Shown here in pieces: positions 15,535-23,149 of a stretch of 25,360 bases of DNA (position 1 is the stretch's first letter; every line of letters starts with the position of its first letter). This stretch comes from Candidatus Saccharimonadota bacterium (GTDB taxonomy: Bacteria > Eremiobacterota > Xenobia > Xenobiales > Xenobiaceae): positions 1-25,360 of the forward strand of contig SFMI01000025.1 in the NCBI GenBank assembly GCA_004554425.1. The letters run 5' to 3'. Under the pieces are notes generated by a model, which had not been told where the DNA came from, ran no database searches, and saw only the letters and a list, made by a program, of their open reading frames with translations. Position numbers and translations under genes: made by a program.

Positions 15535-17538
15535 CTATCGGGTGGCCAAAAGACGGCGAATAAGTTTTTCTACCGATTCGCTCCAAGCGTTGACTACAGA
15601 AGGTGACTCTTCTTCAAACTCCTTAAGTTGATCGGCACTTTGGGCTTCGGTAATTTTTTTGACTAAAGCCTCTAAATTAGCAGTCGTTTTTTTATACTCT
15701 TGAAGTAATGTTTCGTTAGCAGCAATAGAAGCCAGCTCTTCCACTAAGCCCACCGATAAAGCCGCTTTACGTGATATTTCTGCTCTATTGGCTTGGGCTT
15801 CTAATGGATTGGCAGCAGCCTGACGACAAATAGTTAATAGAGTTTCGGTGCTATTTTTTAACTCGGTAAGGCTGGTGAGCACTTTTTGGTGCTGAGATGC
15901 AGTATTATTTGCTTCCATGGCGACGGTTTTAACCTCTACAAAAAAATCTTTATAGTTTAAATCGGCAAAAAGCGGAGTGCGCTTTCGCAAATTTCGCAAG
16001 GACTCCAAATCTACCCTGCCTTGACAACAGTCTTCGTATAGCTTGTTGAAGGCCACCAGATTGTTGCGCAATTTCTTTCTAGCAGTTTGTACATTTTGAC
16101 CAGAAGAAAGTAACAATGGCCAATCGGCTGATTGGGCCAACATAAGTTCGCGCAAGGCCTGGTTGACGGCCGGCTCCAAGTCAGCGTTATTTTTAGCCAT
16201 ATCGACCATGGCATAGATATGGCGCGAAGCTAAGCTTAAAGCAATAATTAGCCAATCATTGCCACTATTGAGCCATCTGGCTCCAAAGCCGCCGTCCATC
16301 CAAGAGCCAATATTAGGTATAGCAAAATCAAAGTTTTCGCTATATTGTAATAACTGGCCGCTAGAAGCCAAACTTATTTTCTCTGATTGTGCGGCAGCTA
16401 AACGTATTACGTGTTCTAGCCATACGTAGCCTTCGTACCAAAGACAACCTAAAAATTCGGTATTTAAAGTTAAAGTGAGCAAGGGTGGGTGAGCTAGCTT
16501 GCTTTTCAAACGTTCTATTGTGCGCAAGCGACCGCTGACAAAAGCCTTGGCATGTATTTTAGCCATCGACCAGCCTTGCTCTAAATTGTAGTATTTGGAA
16601 GAAGCAGCCGGGCCGTTGCTGAAATAGCGAAAGCCTGTTTGGGGCTTTTCCTGACTGGAAGGCATAAAATCTCTCAAGTCTAAATCAGGCACTTCGTCGC
16701 ACAAATCGCGGAAGCCGTTGCGGTAGCTAAAGTCTGTATAATAGCCGCTTTTGGCGCTCCAGACTTCTAGTTCTGATTCAGTGTCGCCGGGGAAAAAGAC
16801 AAAATTTGTCAGGTTGCGCAAAGGGGAGACGGAAGCCAAGCTGGGATGGGGAATGGCGCCCACATTTTCACAGACAGTCGTGTAGGTATACTTTAAGCCG
16901 TTTTCTTCCAGCAACTTGTCTAACCCGGGATTAAAAGCACACTCAGGCAACCAAAAGCCCTGGGGCTTGAAGCCGAAGTGGCGGTAAAAAGTATCTATGC
17001 CTACTTTTATTTGGGCCCGCCCTAAAGCTCCGTAAGGGTAAAGAATAGGAAAAATTGAGCTCGTAGCTCCTGTGGTAATGAGCTCTAAACATCCGTCTTT
17101 GGCTAATTTGGCAAAGGCATCGATAATCTGTCTATTATAAACAAAATTAAATTTGTCTCGATAATAGCGCAACCTAGTTAGATAATGATCGACAAGTTCG
17201 CTTAACTCCAGCTCAAAAAGACAACGATCGGCTTCACGTACAGCTAGGCTAATTTTTTTCTCCAAATATCGATCGAAGCGCTCTTGAATTTGAGGATCGG
17301 CCAACATCTCCAATAATGTTGGCGATAAAGATAAAGTTAAGCGATAGGGGACGCCTTCTGTATAAAGGCGCTCCATCATGTCCAATAGTGGAAAATAACT
17401 ATCTAAAATATGATCGAAAAGCCAGTAATCATCATTGTGCAATTGCGGCTTTATATGGTGTATATAAGGAGTGTGGGCATTTAGCACTATGGCTAAATAT
17501 CCTGAGGAACTCTTAAGCGGTGGCAGCAAAGAACTCAT
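15535..17538 (-). CDS. GH57 / DUF1957 branching-enzyme-like protein with altered catalytic Asp
   Basis: GH57 DUF1957 proteins act on alpha-1,4-glucans; several are 1,4-alpha-glucan branching enzymes. Recognisable regions are NAHTPYIHH (20-28; His22), the nucleophile motif GFWLPECAF (194-202; Glu199, matching Glu184 of the Thermus enzyme), and TLNTEFLGCLWYEGYVWLEH (357-376). In that last motif the family normally has D-T/A-E-L-F-G-H-W-W, and the Asp is the acid/base. Here it is Asn359 and GHWW is GCLW. A helical domain (about 430-540) is typical. The final ~130 residues are an extra, probably coiled-coil, C-terminal region. Full GH57 branching enzymes are about 520 residues, against 667 here. 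The start overlaps the upstream stop as ATGA (17535-17538). I infer a degenerate or mechanistically altered enzyme, possibly carbohydrate-binding only. Confidence 0.88.
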   Translation of the reverse strand: MSSLLPPLKSSSGYLAIVLNAHTPYIHHIKPQLHNDDYWLFDHILDSYFPLLDMMERLYTEGVPYRLTLSLSPTLLEMLADPQIQERFDRYLEKKISLAVREADRCLFELELSELVDHYLTRLRYYRDKFNFVYNRQIIDAFAKLAKDGCLELITTGATSSIFPILYPYGALGRAQIKVGIDTFYRHFGFKPQGFWLPECAFNPGLDKLLEENGLKYTYTTVCENVGAIPHPSLASVSPLRNLTNFVFFPGDTESELEVWSAKSGYYTDFSYRNGFRDLCDEVPDLDLRDFMPSSQEKPQTGFRYFSNGPAASSKYYNLEQGWSMAKIHAKAFVSGRLRTIERLKSKLAHPPLLTLTLNTEFLGCLWYEGYVWLEHVIRLAAAQSEKISLASSGQLLQYSENFDFAIPNIGSWMDGGFGARWLNSGNDWLIIALSLASRHIYAMVDMAKNNADLEPAVNQALRELMLAQSADWPLLLSSGQNVQTARKKLRNNLVAFNKLYEDCCQGRVDLESLRNLRKRTPLFADLNYKDFFVEVKTVAMEANNTASQHQKVLTSLTELKNSTETLLTICRQAAANPLEAQANRAEISRKAALSVGLVEELASIAANETLLQEYKKTTANLEALVKKITEAQSADQLKEFEEESPSVVNAWSESVEKLIRRLLATR

Positions 17539-18146
17539 AATTGCGGATGAATCCCTTCTGGTATAGGTGCCCTTCCCAACTGTAAGTCAAACAAATTGGC
17601 CATCTTTTTTAAATCGATAGTTATACGTTTAGCTACATGCTCAGAACTGTTGGTAGAAGTTAAGTTCATATCTTCAATGTTGCAAGCTCCGGCATAGACG
17701 GAAGGCAATTCAGCCTGGACGCCACAGGACTGGCCTGTGGGAAGTAAAACGGCGTTACTTCCAGTTATAGTGTAAAATTGGTTGTCTGTTGACAAGTAGC
17801 CCAACTGAGCTCGAAGACGTATATAATTGTTCTCTTTAACTAAGCTTGGACTTACGGGAAGATAGCGAGAACGGTGGGGGCCGCTGACGTCATAAATAAG
17901 ACTAGATTCACTGTTGGCAATATCTTCCAACCGAATTACTAAGCGACTGGAAGCAAAAGCGCTTTCTCCCAAATTGGCCGCCAACTGATTTTGAGTTTGG
18001 TAAGAAATATTCCAGGTGGCGAAAATGTTGCTAGGATCTACAGGAACGATTAACAGCAGATCTTCTCTGAATACATCTGGCAAATCGCTGGGCTGACCCA
18101 GTTTAGAAACAGACCAAGGAAGCGTGTGAGAATATCTGTTAATCAT
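17535..18146 (-). CDS. DUF4912 protein
   Basis: The 203-residue protein carries the DUF4912 signature near its N-terminus: REDLLLIVPVDPSNIFATWNIS (27-48), matching the family pattern of a hydrophobic strand, D-P, then a strand with a Trp. A second beta-rich half contains YIRLRAQLGYLS and a terminal LQLGRAPIPEGIHP tail. DUF4912 genes commonly lie directly upstream of DUF1957/GH57 genes, as here with a 4-nt ATGA overlap, so a joint role in alpha-glucan metabolism is likely. The biochemical function of the domain is not established to my knowledge. ATG is at 18144-18146 with no strong ribosome site. It is the first gene of a three-gene minus-strand operon, 156 bp downstream of the aminopeptidase. 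Confidence 0.8.
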   Translation of the reverse strand: MINRYSHTLPWSVSKLGQPSDLPDVFREDLLLIVPVDPSNIFATWNISYQTQNQLAANLGESAFASSRLVIRLEDIANSESSLIYDVSGPHRSRYLPVSPSLVKENNYIRLRAQLGYLSTDNQFYTITGSNAVLLPTGQSCGVQAELPSVYAGACNIEDMNLTSTNSSEHVAKRITIDLKKMANLFDLQLGRAPIPEGIHPQL

Positions 18147-18217
18147 AATTGCCCAAAATATTATTTTAGAGCTGGCAAAGATCCTGCCATGTGAGCTGTT
18201 ATGCTACTTGATCTATA

Positions 18218-18265
18218 AAAGTTCAAACCGCTTTCCTTAAGTTTGTTTGAACTTTAGAAAAGCGG
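18218..18265 (-). other. Interlocked inverted repeats (pseudoknot order) before the DUF4912 operon
   Basis: AAAGTTCAAAC (18218-18228) is perfectly complementary to GTTTGAACTTT (18245-18255). CCGCTTT (18228-18234), lying inside the first loop, is complementary to AAAGCGG (18259-18265) beyond the second arm. The order A-B-A'-B' permits either an H-type pseudoknot or two mutually exclusive hairpins. On the minus strand the A/A' hairpin is followed by TTTTAT, so it may act as a terminator for the aminopeptidase transcript, with the other stem as competitor. A perfect palindrome, GAGTTAACTC, lies at 18269-18278. Confidence 0.55.
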
Positions 18266-18302
18266 CTTGAGTTAACTCTATATGGAAATAAGCTGTAGAA
18301 AA

Positions 18303-19406
18303 TTAGTTCTCTTTCCAACCAGGGTTGGAGGAGTAAACTTCCATAAGAGACTGATCGTTATAAAGATAAGCGTAGTCGATACCCAACGATTCGGAAATAA
18401 AGATACCGTGCTGCATAACTTGCTCTTGGTCAATCCAAATATCGCAAGAGCGAGTAATTACGTCTACGTGAGTCATACAAGACCAATCAGCTCCAGTCTG
18501 GCTTCCGTAAGGATCGCCAAAGGCAATATGGACGCCAGGCATCTTTTCGTCTTGCAATAAGTTGCCGGTAAATTCGAAGACGGCCAAGTTTGTGCCGATA
18601 GCAAATTCGCCTACTCGATCGGAATAGGGATGGCGATGGCAATATTCTATAAATTCTCTCTCCAACTCTTTATTGGCACAGTAAGCTTTTTTTAAGTAAC
18701 CGCCTTCAATTTCCAAAGTCATGGGCGTTTTATTTAAAACGCCATATTTAGCACTAAAATGATCGCCTACTGTGCCGTCGACTACAAAAATGCCATCTAC
18801 GCTAGCTGGACAAGTAAAAACTTCTCCGCCGGGCAAATTTGACCATACTTCTTCGATAATGCCACTAGTTTTACGCCAAGTGTAATCTGGACGGAAAGTG
18901 CCCACTAAGTCTGTGCCAGCTCGGCTTTTTACTTTGACAGTGCGACATTTTTGCGCTAAATTGAGTAGCCTTCTACTGACATCATCTACCTTTTTGTAGT
19001 CGGCGCGCATGCCTTGGCACATAATGTCTTCGGTAATGCCTACCATATGGGCATATTTAATATGATTGGCTTCTATGGCGCGGGTAAATTGAATGCGCGA
19101 AGGCAACTCGTTAGGCTGGGGGAATACGCAGTAGATTGCTGCATCCAGGCCTTTTAACGAATTGAGGAAGAAATCTGGGAAAGCGGTAGTAGGGCGCGGC
19201 CCTAATTCTTCAACAATAACGCGCCGACAAGAAGCGCCTACTTCATTGGCGGCCAGCTCCATAGCGTCGCTAATTCGACGGCTGTGTTCGTCGGCTACAA
19301 TAAGGATATGCTGTCCGGGCTGTACATTTAAACAAGTATGCACAGCATTACGGGCGCCGGGAAGCAAATCTTCGAATGAATGTTTAGTTTCGGTGATATT
19401 AACCAT
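18303..19406 (-). CDS. M29-like metal-dependent aminopeptidase
   Basis: The 367-residue protein resembles the thermophilic-type aminopeptidases (M29, COG2309) and the related NicX-like proteins. The characteristic middle segment LPGGEVFTCPASVDG (191-205) is present, and the order and spacing of putative metal ligands fit M29: Glu195, Glu267 (VGEFAIGTN), His293 (HIAFGDPYG), His313 and Asp315 (HVDVI). An N-terminal Rossmann-like half starts with HILIVADEHS (33-42). No signal peptide is visible, so it is cytoplasmic, consistent with peptide turnover. ATG is at 19404-19406, preceded by a purine-rich AAGAAAGAAACGGA. It is divergent from smc and separated from the downstream DUF4912 gene by a structured 156-bp gap, so it is probably its own transcription unit. 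Assignment to M29 rather than the NicX-type branch is not certain. Confidence 0.8.
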   Translation of the reverse strand: MVNITETKHSFEDLLPGARNAVHTCLNVQPGQHILIVADEHSRRISDAMELAANEVGASCRRVIVEELGPRPTTAFPDFFLNSLKGLDAAIYCVFPQPNELPSRIQFTRAIEANHIKYAHMVGITEDIMCQGMRADYKKVDDVSRRLLNLAQKCRTVKVKSRAGTDLVGTFRPDYTWRKTSGIIEEVWSNLPGGEVFTCPASVDGIFVVDGTVGDHFSAKYGVLNKTPMTLEIEGGYLKKAYCANKELEREFIEYCHRHPYSDRVGEFAIGTNLAVFEFTGNLLQDEKMPGVHIAFGDPYGSQTGADWSCMTHVDVITRSCDIWIDQEQVMQHGIFISESLGIDYAYLYNDQSLMEVYSSNPGWKEN

Positions 19407-19536
19407 TCCGTTTCTTTCTTTTGTTTTGAACTGGAGCGTCTGGGATTATTTCTTCTCTCCAAAATAAGGGGGAATGTGCGCCGCAGTTATCGTAAAACCT
19501 GCCGCAAAAATTGTACCCGGAGACGCAAGCAAAAAT

Positions 19537-19542
19537 TTGACA
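19537..19542 (+). promoter_or_regulatory. Possible -35 box (TTGACA) upstream of smc
   Basis: A perfect TTGACA occurs 64 bp before the smc start in the 200-bp divergent gap 19407-19606. The sequence 16-18 bp downstream (TGCTTAAC) is a poor -10, so support is limited. I see no other signal in this gap apart from the smc ribosome site. Confidence 0.25.
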
Positions 19543-19606
19543 GGATTGCCTTGTGGGCCTGCTTAACGGAACAACACGTCTGAACACTTAAAAATGGAGT
19601 TTTTCT

Positions 19607-22600
19607 TTGTTTCTTAAACGACTGGAACTGAGCGGATTTAAAACTTTCGCCGATAAAACCGAATTGGAATTTATTCCTGGCCTTATGGCTATTGTGGGGC
19701 CTAATGGTAGCGGAAAATCTAATTTAACTGATGCGGTGCGTTATGTATTAGGAGAGCAAAGCGCTAAAAATTTACGTGCTGCTAAGCAAGAAGAACTTAT
19801 TTTTGCCGGTTCTCCCGAACGCCGTCCGGCTCAAAGTTGCGAAGTTACTGTAACTTTTGATAATCAGGATCATACTTTGCCTATCGATTTTTCAGAAGTT
19901 TCCTTAACCCGTAAAGTTAATCGTCAAGGTGAATCGCAATATTATATCAACCAAGTTTCCTGCCGTTTAAAAGATATTCAAGAGCTTTTGATGGGCTCAG
20001 GCGTAGGCCCTGGCTCCTTTTATATTTTGGGAGCTCGCGAAGTTGATATGGTGCTTTCGTCTGATCCTAAAGACCGTCGACTAATGTTGGAGGAAACGGC
20101 TGGCACTAACCGCTACCGTTTTCGCCGCAAAGAAGCTGTACGCAAGCTGGAGCAAGCTCAACAAAATCTGGTGCGTTTGCACGATTTGCACACTGAAGTT
20201 GAGACTAGTACTGCGGAAAGCAGCAAGGCTTTGGCTCGTTATGAGCGCTATCGCAAAGCCCAGGACGATTTGCAACTTTGTGAAGCTCGGCTTACTTGGG
20301 CTCAATTTCGCAAAGCTGAGCTGTCTTTTAAGGAAGCCGCCCAAAAAGCCATTTCTTTGCAAGAAAGTTCTCAAGAAGCCGATCGGCGGCAAAGTTCCCT
20401 CTCAGAAGCAGTTGAAGCTTTACAAAAATTGCAGAATGAACGTCGCGCTCAGCGTGACTCTTTGCACCGCCAAAATGCCGACTTAAAAGCCGAGCTGTCT
20501 TTTGCCAAAGCCTCTCAAGATGGTGTCAGCCGACGTTTGAGCCAGTTGGAGAGCGATTCTCAAGCGGCTGTTGAGCATTCCCAAAGCTTAGCCTCTCGCT
20601 ATGCAGAGAGAAATGAAGAGCTAGCTCGGCTTAAAGAACAGATGCCGGAATTGCGCCAAAAGTGTACTCAAGCTCAGGAAGCTTGCTCGCAAATTCAACA
20701 AAAAATAGACGAATTGCCTCAGGAAGTTGGTGGCAAAGGACGCACTTATCGTGAGTCTTTAGCTGCCAATGAAGATCGCCAAAGAGAGCTGCGCGTTAAA
20801 TCCGAAGTATTAAAAAATGAAGCTGAGCGAGATACCAATCGCTTACAAAGTGCCAGGCAAGAACTTTCTGAGCTTCAAGGTGAAACTGAAGGTGTCAATG
20901 AGCTATTACAAGAGCGCCAGGCTTTGCTAGATCGTTGTGCTGAAGCTAAAGAACGCAAAGAAAAAGGAATCGCGTTGTTAAAAGAGCTGCGAGGTGAACT
21001 TTTGCAATTGCGCTCCCAGCGTTCCGAATTGGAGCGTCGCCGCCGCCCTTTGAATGGGAGGGTGATGGAATTAGAAGCAGCCTTGGAAGAGCGAGTGGGC
21101 GTGCCTTTGCCCGTTAAGGCGGTTATGAAATGGCAAGACCAAGGCACTGTCGGAGTTATCGGTGAACTGGTTAAAGTTCATGAGGGCATGGAAACTGCCT
21201 TGGAAGTGGCTTTAGGTGGCCGCCTTAATGACATTGTGGTAAAAGATCGCGCTGCCGCTTCGCGTTTAGTAGAACGCTTAAAGAGGGAACGAGCTGGCAG
21301 AGTTACTTTTTGGCCTTTAGATTTGCAGCGTCGCGAAAGTGAGCCTATACCTTTGCCCACTCGCCAGGGAGTAGTTGGTTATGCTCTGGAGCTTATCGAC
21401 TTTGAACCTAAGCTGCGCCCAGTACTCAGTCAAATTTTAGGCCAAACTTTGGTAGTTAAAGATCTAGAGGCTGCTTTAAACCTTTACGACCGCTTCAAAG
21501 GGCGGCGGCCTCACTTGGTGACCTTACAAGGTGAGTTCCTTTCGGCTGTTGGCGCCGTTACTGGTGGTGTCAGCCGAACGGAAAAGACAGGCATGTTCGT
21601 AAGAATGAGGGCTTGTGAGGAGGCGCGGCGCGATTTAGCCGATTTAGAAAAGAAGCTAAGTGAACTTAATCGTCGTGAAGAACACCTGGAGCAGCAGCTG
21701 GTCAGTTTTGAAGCACAAGCGGTTGCTCTAACTGAAGAAGAACGTTCAGTTAGGCAAGAATTGGCCGATTTAGAAGCTGAAAATAGGCGAGTTGAGCGTG
21801 AACAAATGCGCTTGCAATCTATTCGTGATCGTTTGCATGGCGAAATAAAATCGCTTGAAGATAGTCTGGCTGAGGGAGAAAAAACGCTTTCTTCCCATAA
21901 AGCTGAACTAGAAGCTTTAGCCCAAGAATGGATTTTATTAAATGAGCGTTTGGCACTTTCCGTAGAGCAAGAAACGCAACTTACGGCTAAGCGCAGCGCT
22001 TTAAAAGTGCGTTTAATTGAAGAACAAATGCAATTAAAAAGCGCTCAGGATGCTTTGGCGGCCAAGGAGCGTGAGCTAAGTAATTTGCAACGCAACTTGG
22101 ATGAATTAAATGAAGATGCCCAGAGAGCTCAAGCAGAAGCACAACGTTTAGCGGCTGCTCAAATACATACCCAAAGCGAAGGAGAAAATCTGACGCGCTC
22201 TATCGCCGAAAAGCAGGAACGGTTGCATCAAGCTATTCAAGAGCTAGAAGAAGCTTCTTTAGTTTTAGAGCGAGAAAATGGTAAATTGCTGCAAATGCGC
22301 CAGGAGCAAGCTAAGGCGGCTCAGCAAGCGCGTGAATTGGGTGAAGCTTTGAGCAGTGCTATGGTCAATAAAGATACATGGCAATCGCGTTTTAGAGTTG
22401 AACAAGCCCGTTGGCAAGATTACGCCCAAAGCCATTATGATACGCAAGCACCGGAATTTGGTGAAGTTAATGCCATTGAAGTGGCTGGACAAGCGTCTAA
22501 GTTGCGTAACTATTTGGCTAATTTTGGTAGTGTAAATTTGGGAGCGCGTGAAGAATATGAGCGTCTTAAGGCTAGATTAGACGAGTTGAATGCTCAAATA

Positions 22601-23149
22601 AGTGATATTGAACAAGCTTCTGATGGCTTTAGACGTATTATCGCTGAAATGGATCACGCTTTAGTTACGCGTTTTAAACAAGTGTTTAATCAAGTGAACC
22701 GTACATTTTCGGCTATTTTCCAAAATATTTTTGGTGGTGGCTGGGCTAAATTGGAATTGTGCGATCCAGAAGATTGGCTAGAGTCAGGCGTAGATATTTG
22801 CGCTTGTCCTCCTGGTAAAAAAATGCAGAATTTAACTCTGTTTTCTTCAGGAGAAAGGGCCTTATCGGCTATTTCTTTCTTGTTCGCTTTACTGACGCAT
22901 AAGCCCAGCCCGGTAGTTATTTTTGATGAATTGGACGCCCCTTTAGACGATGCCAATGTGGAAAAAATAGCTCGTAAGCTCCTCGATTTTGCTGCTTCTT
23001 CGCAATTTTTGATCGTAACTCACAATCGTAAAACGATGGAATTCGCTCAGCGGCTTTACGGCGTGACTATGGATAAGCCCGGAGTAAGCCGCTTATTGAG
23101 CGTAACTATGGAGAAGCAACAACCAGATGAGGAACCTAATTACGATTAG
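19607..23149 (+). CDS. smc: Chromosome segregation ATPase SMC
   Basis: SMC dimers organise and segregate the chromosome, normally with ScpA and ScpB, by ATP-driven loop extrusion. The 1,180-residue length is typical. The N-terminal ATPase head begins MFLKRLELSGFKTFADKT with Walker A GPNGSGKS (31-38) and a Q-loop-like region at 51. Coiled coil runs from about 165 to 490, the hinge spans about 496-655 (PVKAV to VGAVTGG), and a second coil extends to about 990. The C-terminal head has the signature FSSGERALSA (1079-1088) and Walker B VVIFDELDAPLDDANV with Asp1107-Glu1108. The usual signature is LSGGEK; here its first Gly is Ser1081 and Lys is Arg1084. The start is TTG, with TGGAG 7 nt upstream; the nearby ATG 19594 is out of frame. 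The stop overlaps the convergent nhaA stop. scpA and scpB are not in the window. Confidence 0.97.
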   Translation: MFLKRLELSGFKTFADKTELEFIPGLMAIVGPNGSGKSNLTDAVRYVLGEQSAKNLRAAKQEELIFAGSPERRPAQSCEVTVTFDNQDHTLPIDFSEVSLTRKVNRQGESQYYINQVSCRLKDIQELLMGSGVGPGSFYILGAREVDMVLSSDPKDRRLMLEETAGTNRYRFRRKEAVRKLEQAQQNLVRLHDLHTEVETSTAESSKALARYERYRKAQDDLQLCEARLTWAQFRKAELSFKEAAQKAISLQESSQEADRRQSSLSEAVEALQKLQNERRAQRDSLHRQNADLKAELSFAKASQDGVSRRLSQLESDSQAAVEHSQSLASRYAERNEELARLKEQMPELRQKCTQAQEACSQIQQKIDELPQEVGGKGRTYRESLAANEDRQRELRVKSEVLKNEAERDTNRLQSARQELSELQGETEGVNELLQERQALLDRCAEAKERKEKGIALLKELRGELLQLRSQRSELERRRRPLNGRVMELEAALEERVGVPLPVKAVMKWQDQGTVGVIGELVKVHEGMETALEVALGGRLNDIVVKDRAAASRLVERLKRERAGRVTFWPLDLQRRESEPIPLPTRQGVVGYALELIDFEPKLRPVLSQILGQTLVVKDLEAALNLYDRFKGRRPHLVTLQGEFLSAVGAVTGGVSRTEKTGMFVRMRACEEARRDLADLEKKLSELNRREEHLEQQLVSFEAQAVALTEEERSVRQELADLEAENRRVEREQMRLQSIRDRLHGEIKSLEDSLAEGEKTLSSHKAELEALAQEWILLNERLALSVEQETQLTAKRSALKVRLIEEQMQLKSAQDALAAKERELSNLQRNLDELNEDAQRAQAEAQRLAAAQIHTQSEGENLTRSIAEKQERLHQAIQELEEASLVLERENGKLLQMRQEQAKAAQQARELGEALSSAMVNKDTWQSRFRVEQARWQDYAQSHYDTQAPEFGEVNAIEVAGQASKLRNYLANFGSVNLGAREEYERLKARLDELNAQISDIEQASDGFRRIIAEMDHALVTRFKQVFNQVNRTFSAIFQNIFGGGWAKLELCDPEDWLESGVDICACPPGKKMQNLTLFSSGERALSAISFLFALLTHKPSPVVIFDELDAPLDDANVEKIARKLLDFAASSQFLIVTHNRKTMEFAQRLYGVTMDKPGVSRLLSVTMEKQQPDEEPNYD

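Noticed and set aside
19399..19587. Small frames in the aminopeptidase-smc divergent gap
   Set aside because: They overlap both strands of the promoter region, have no ribosome sites and no recognisable composition.
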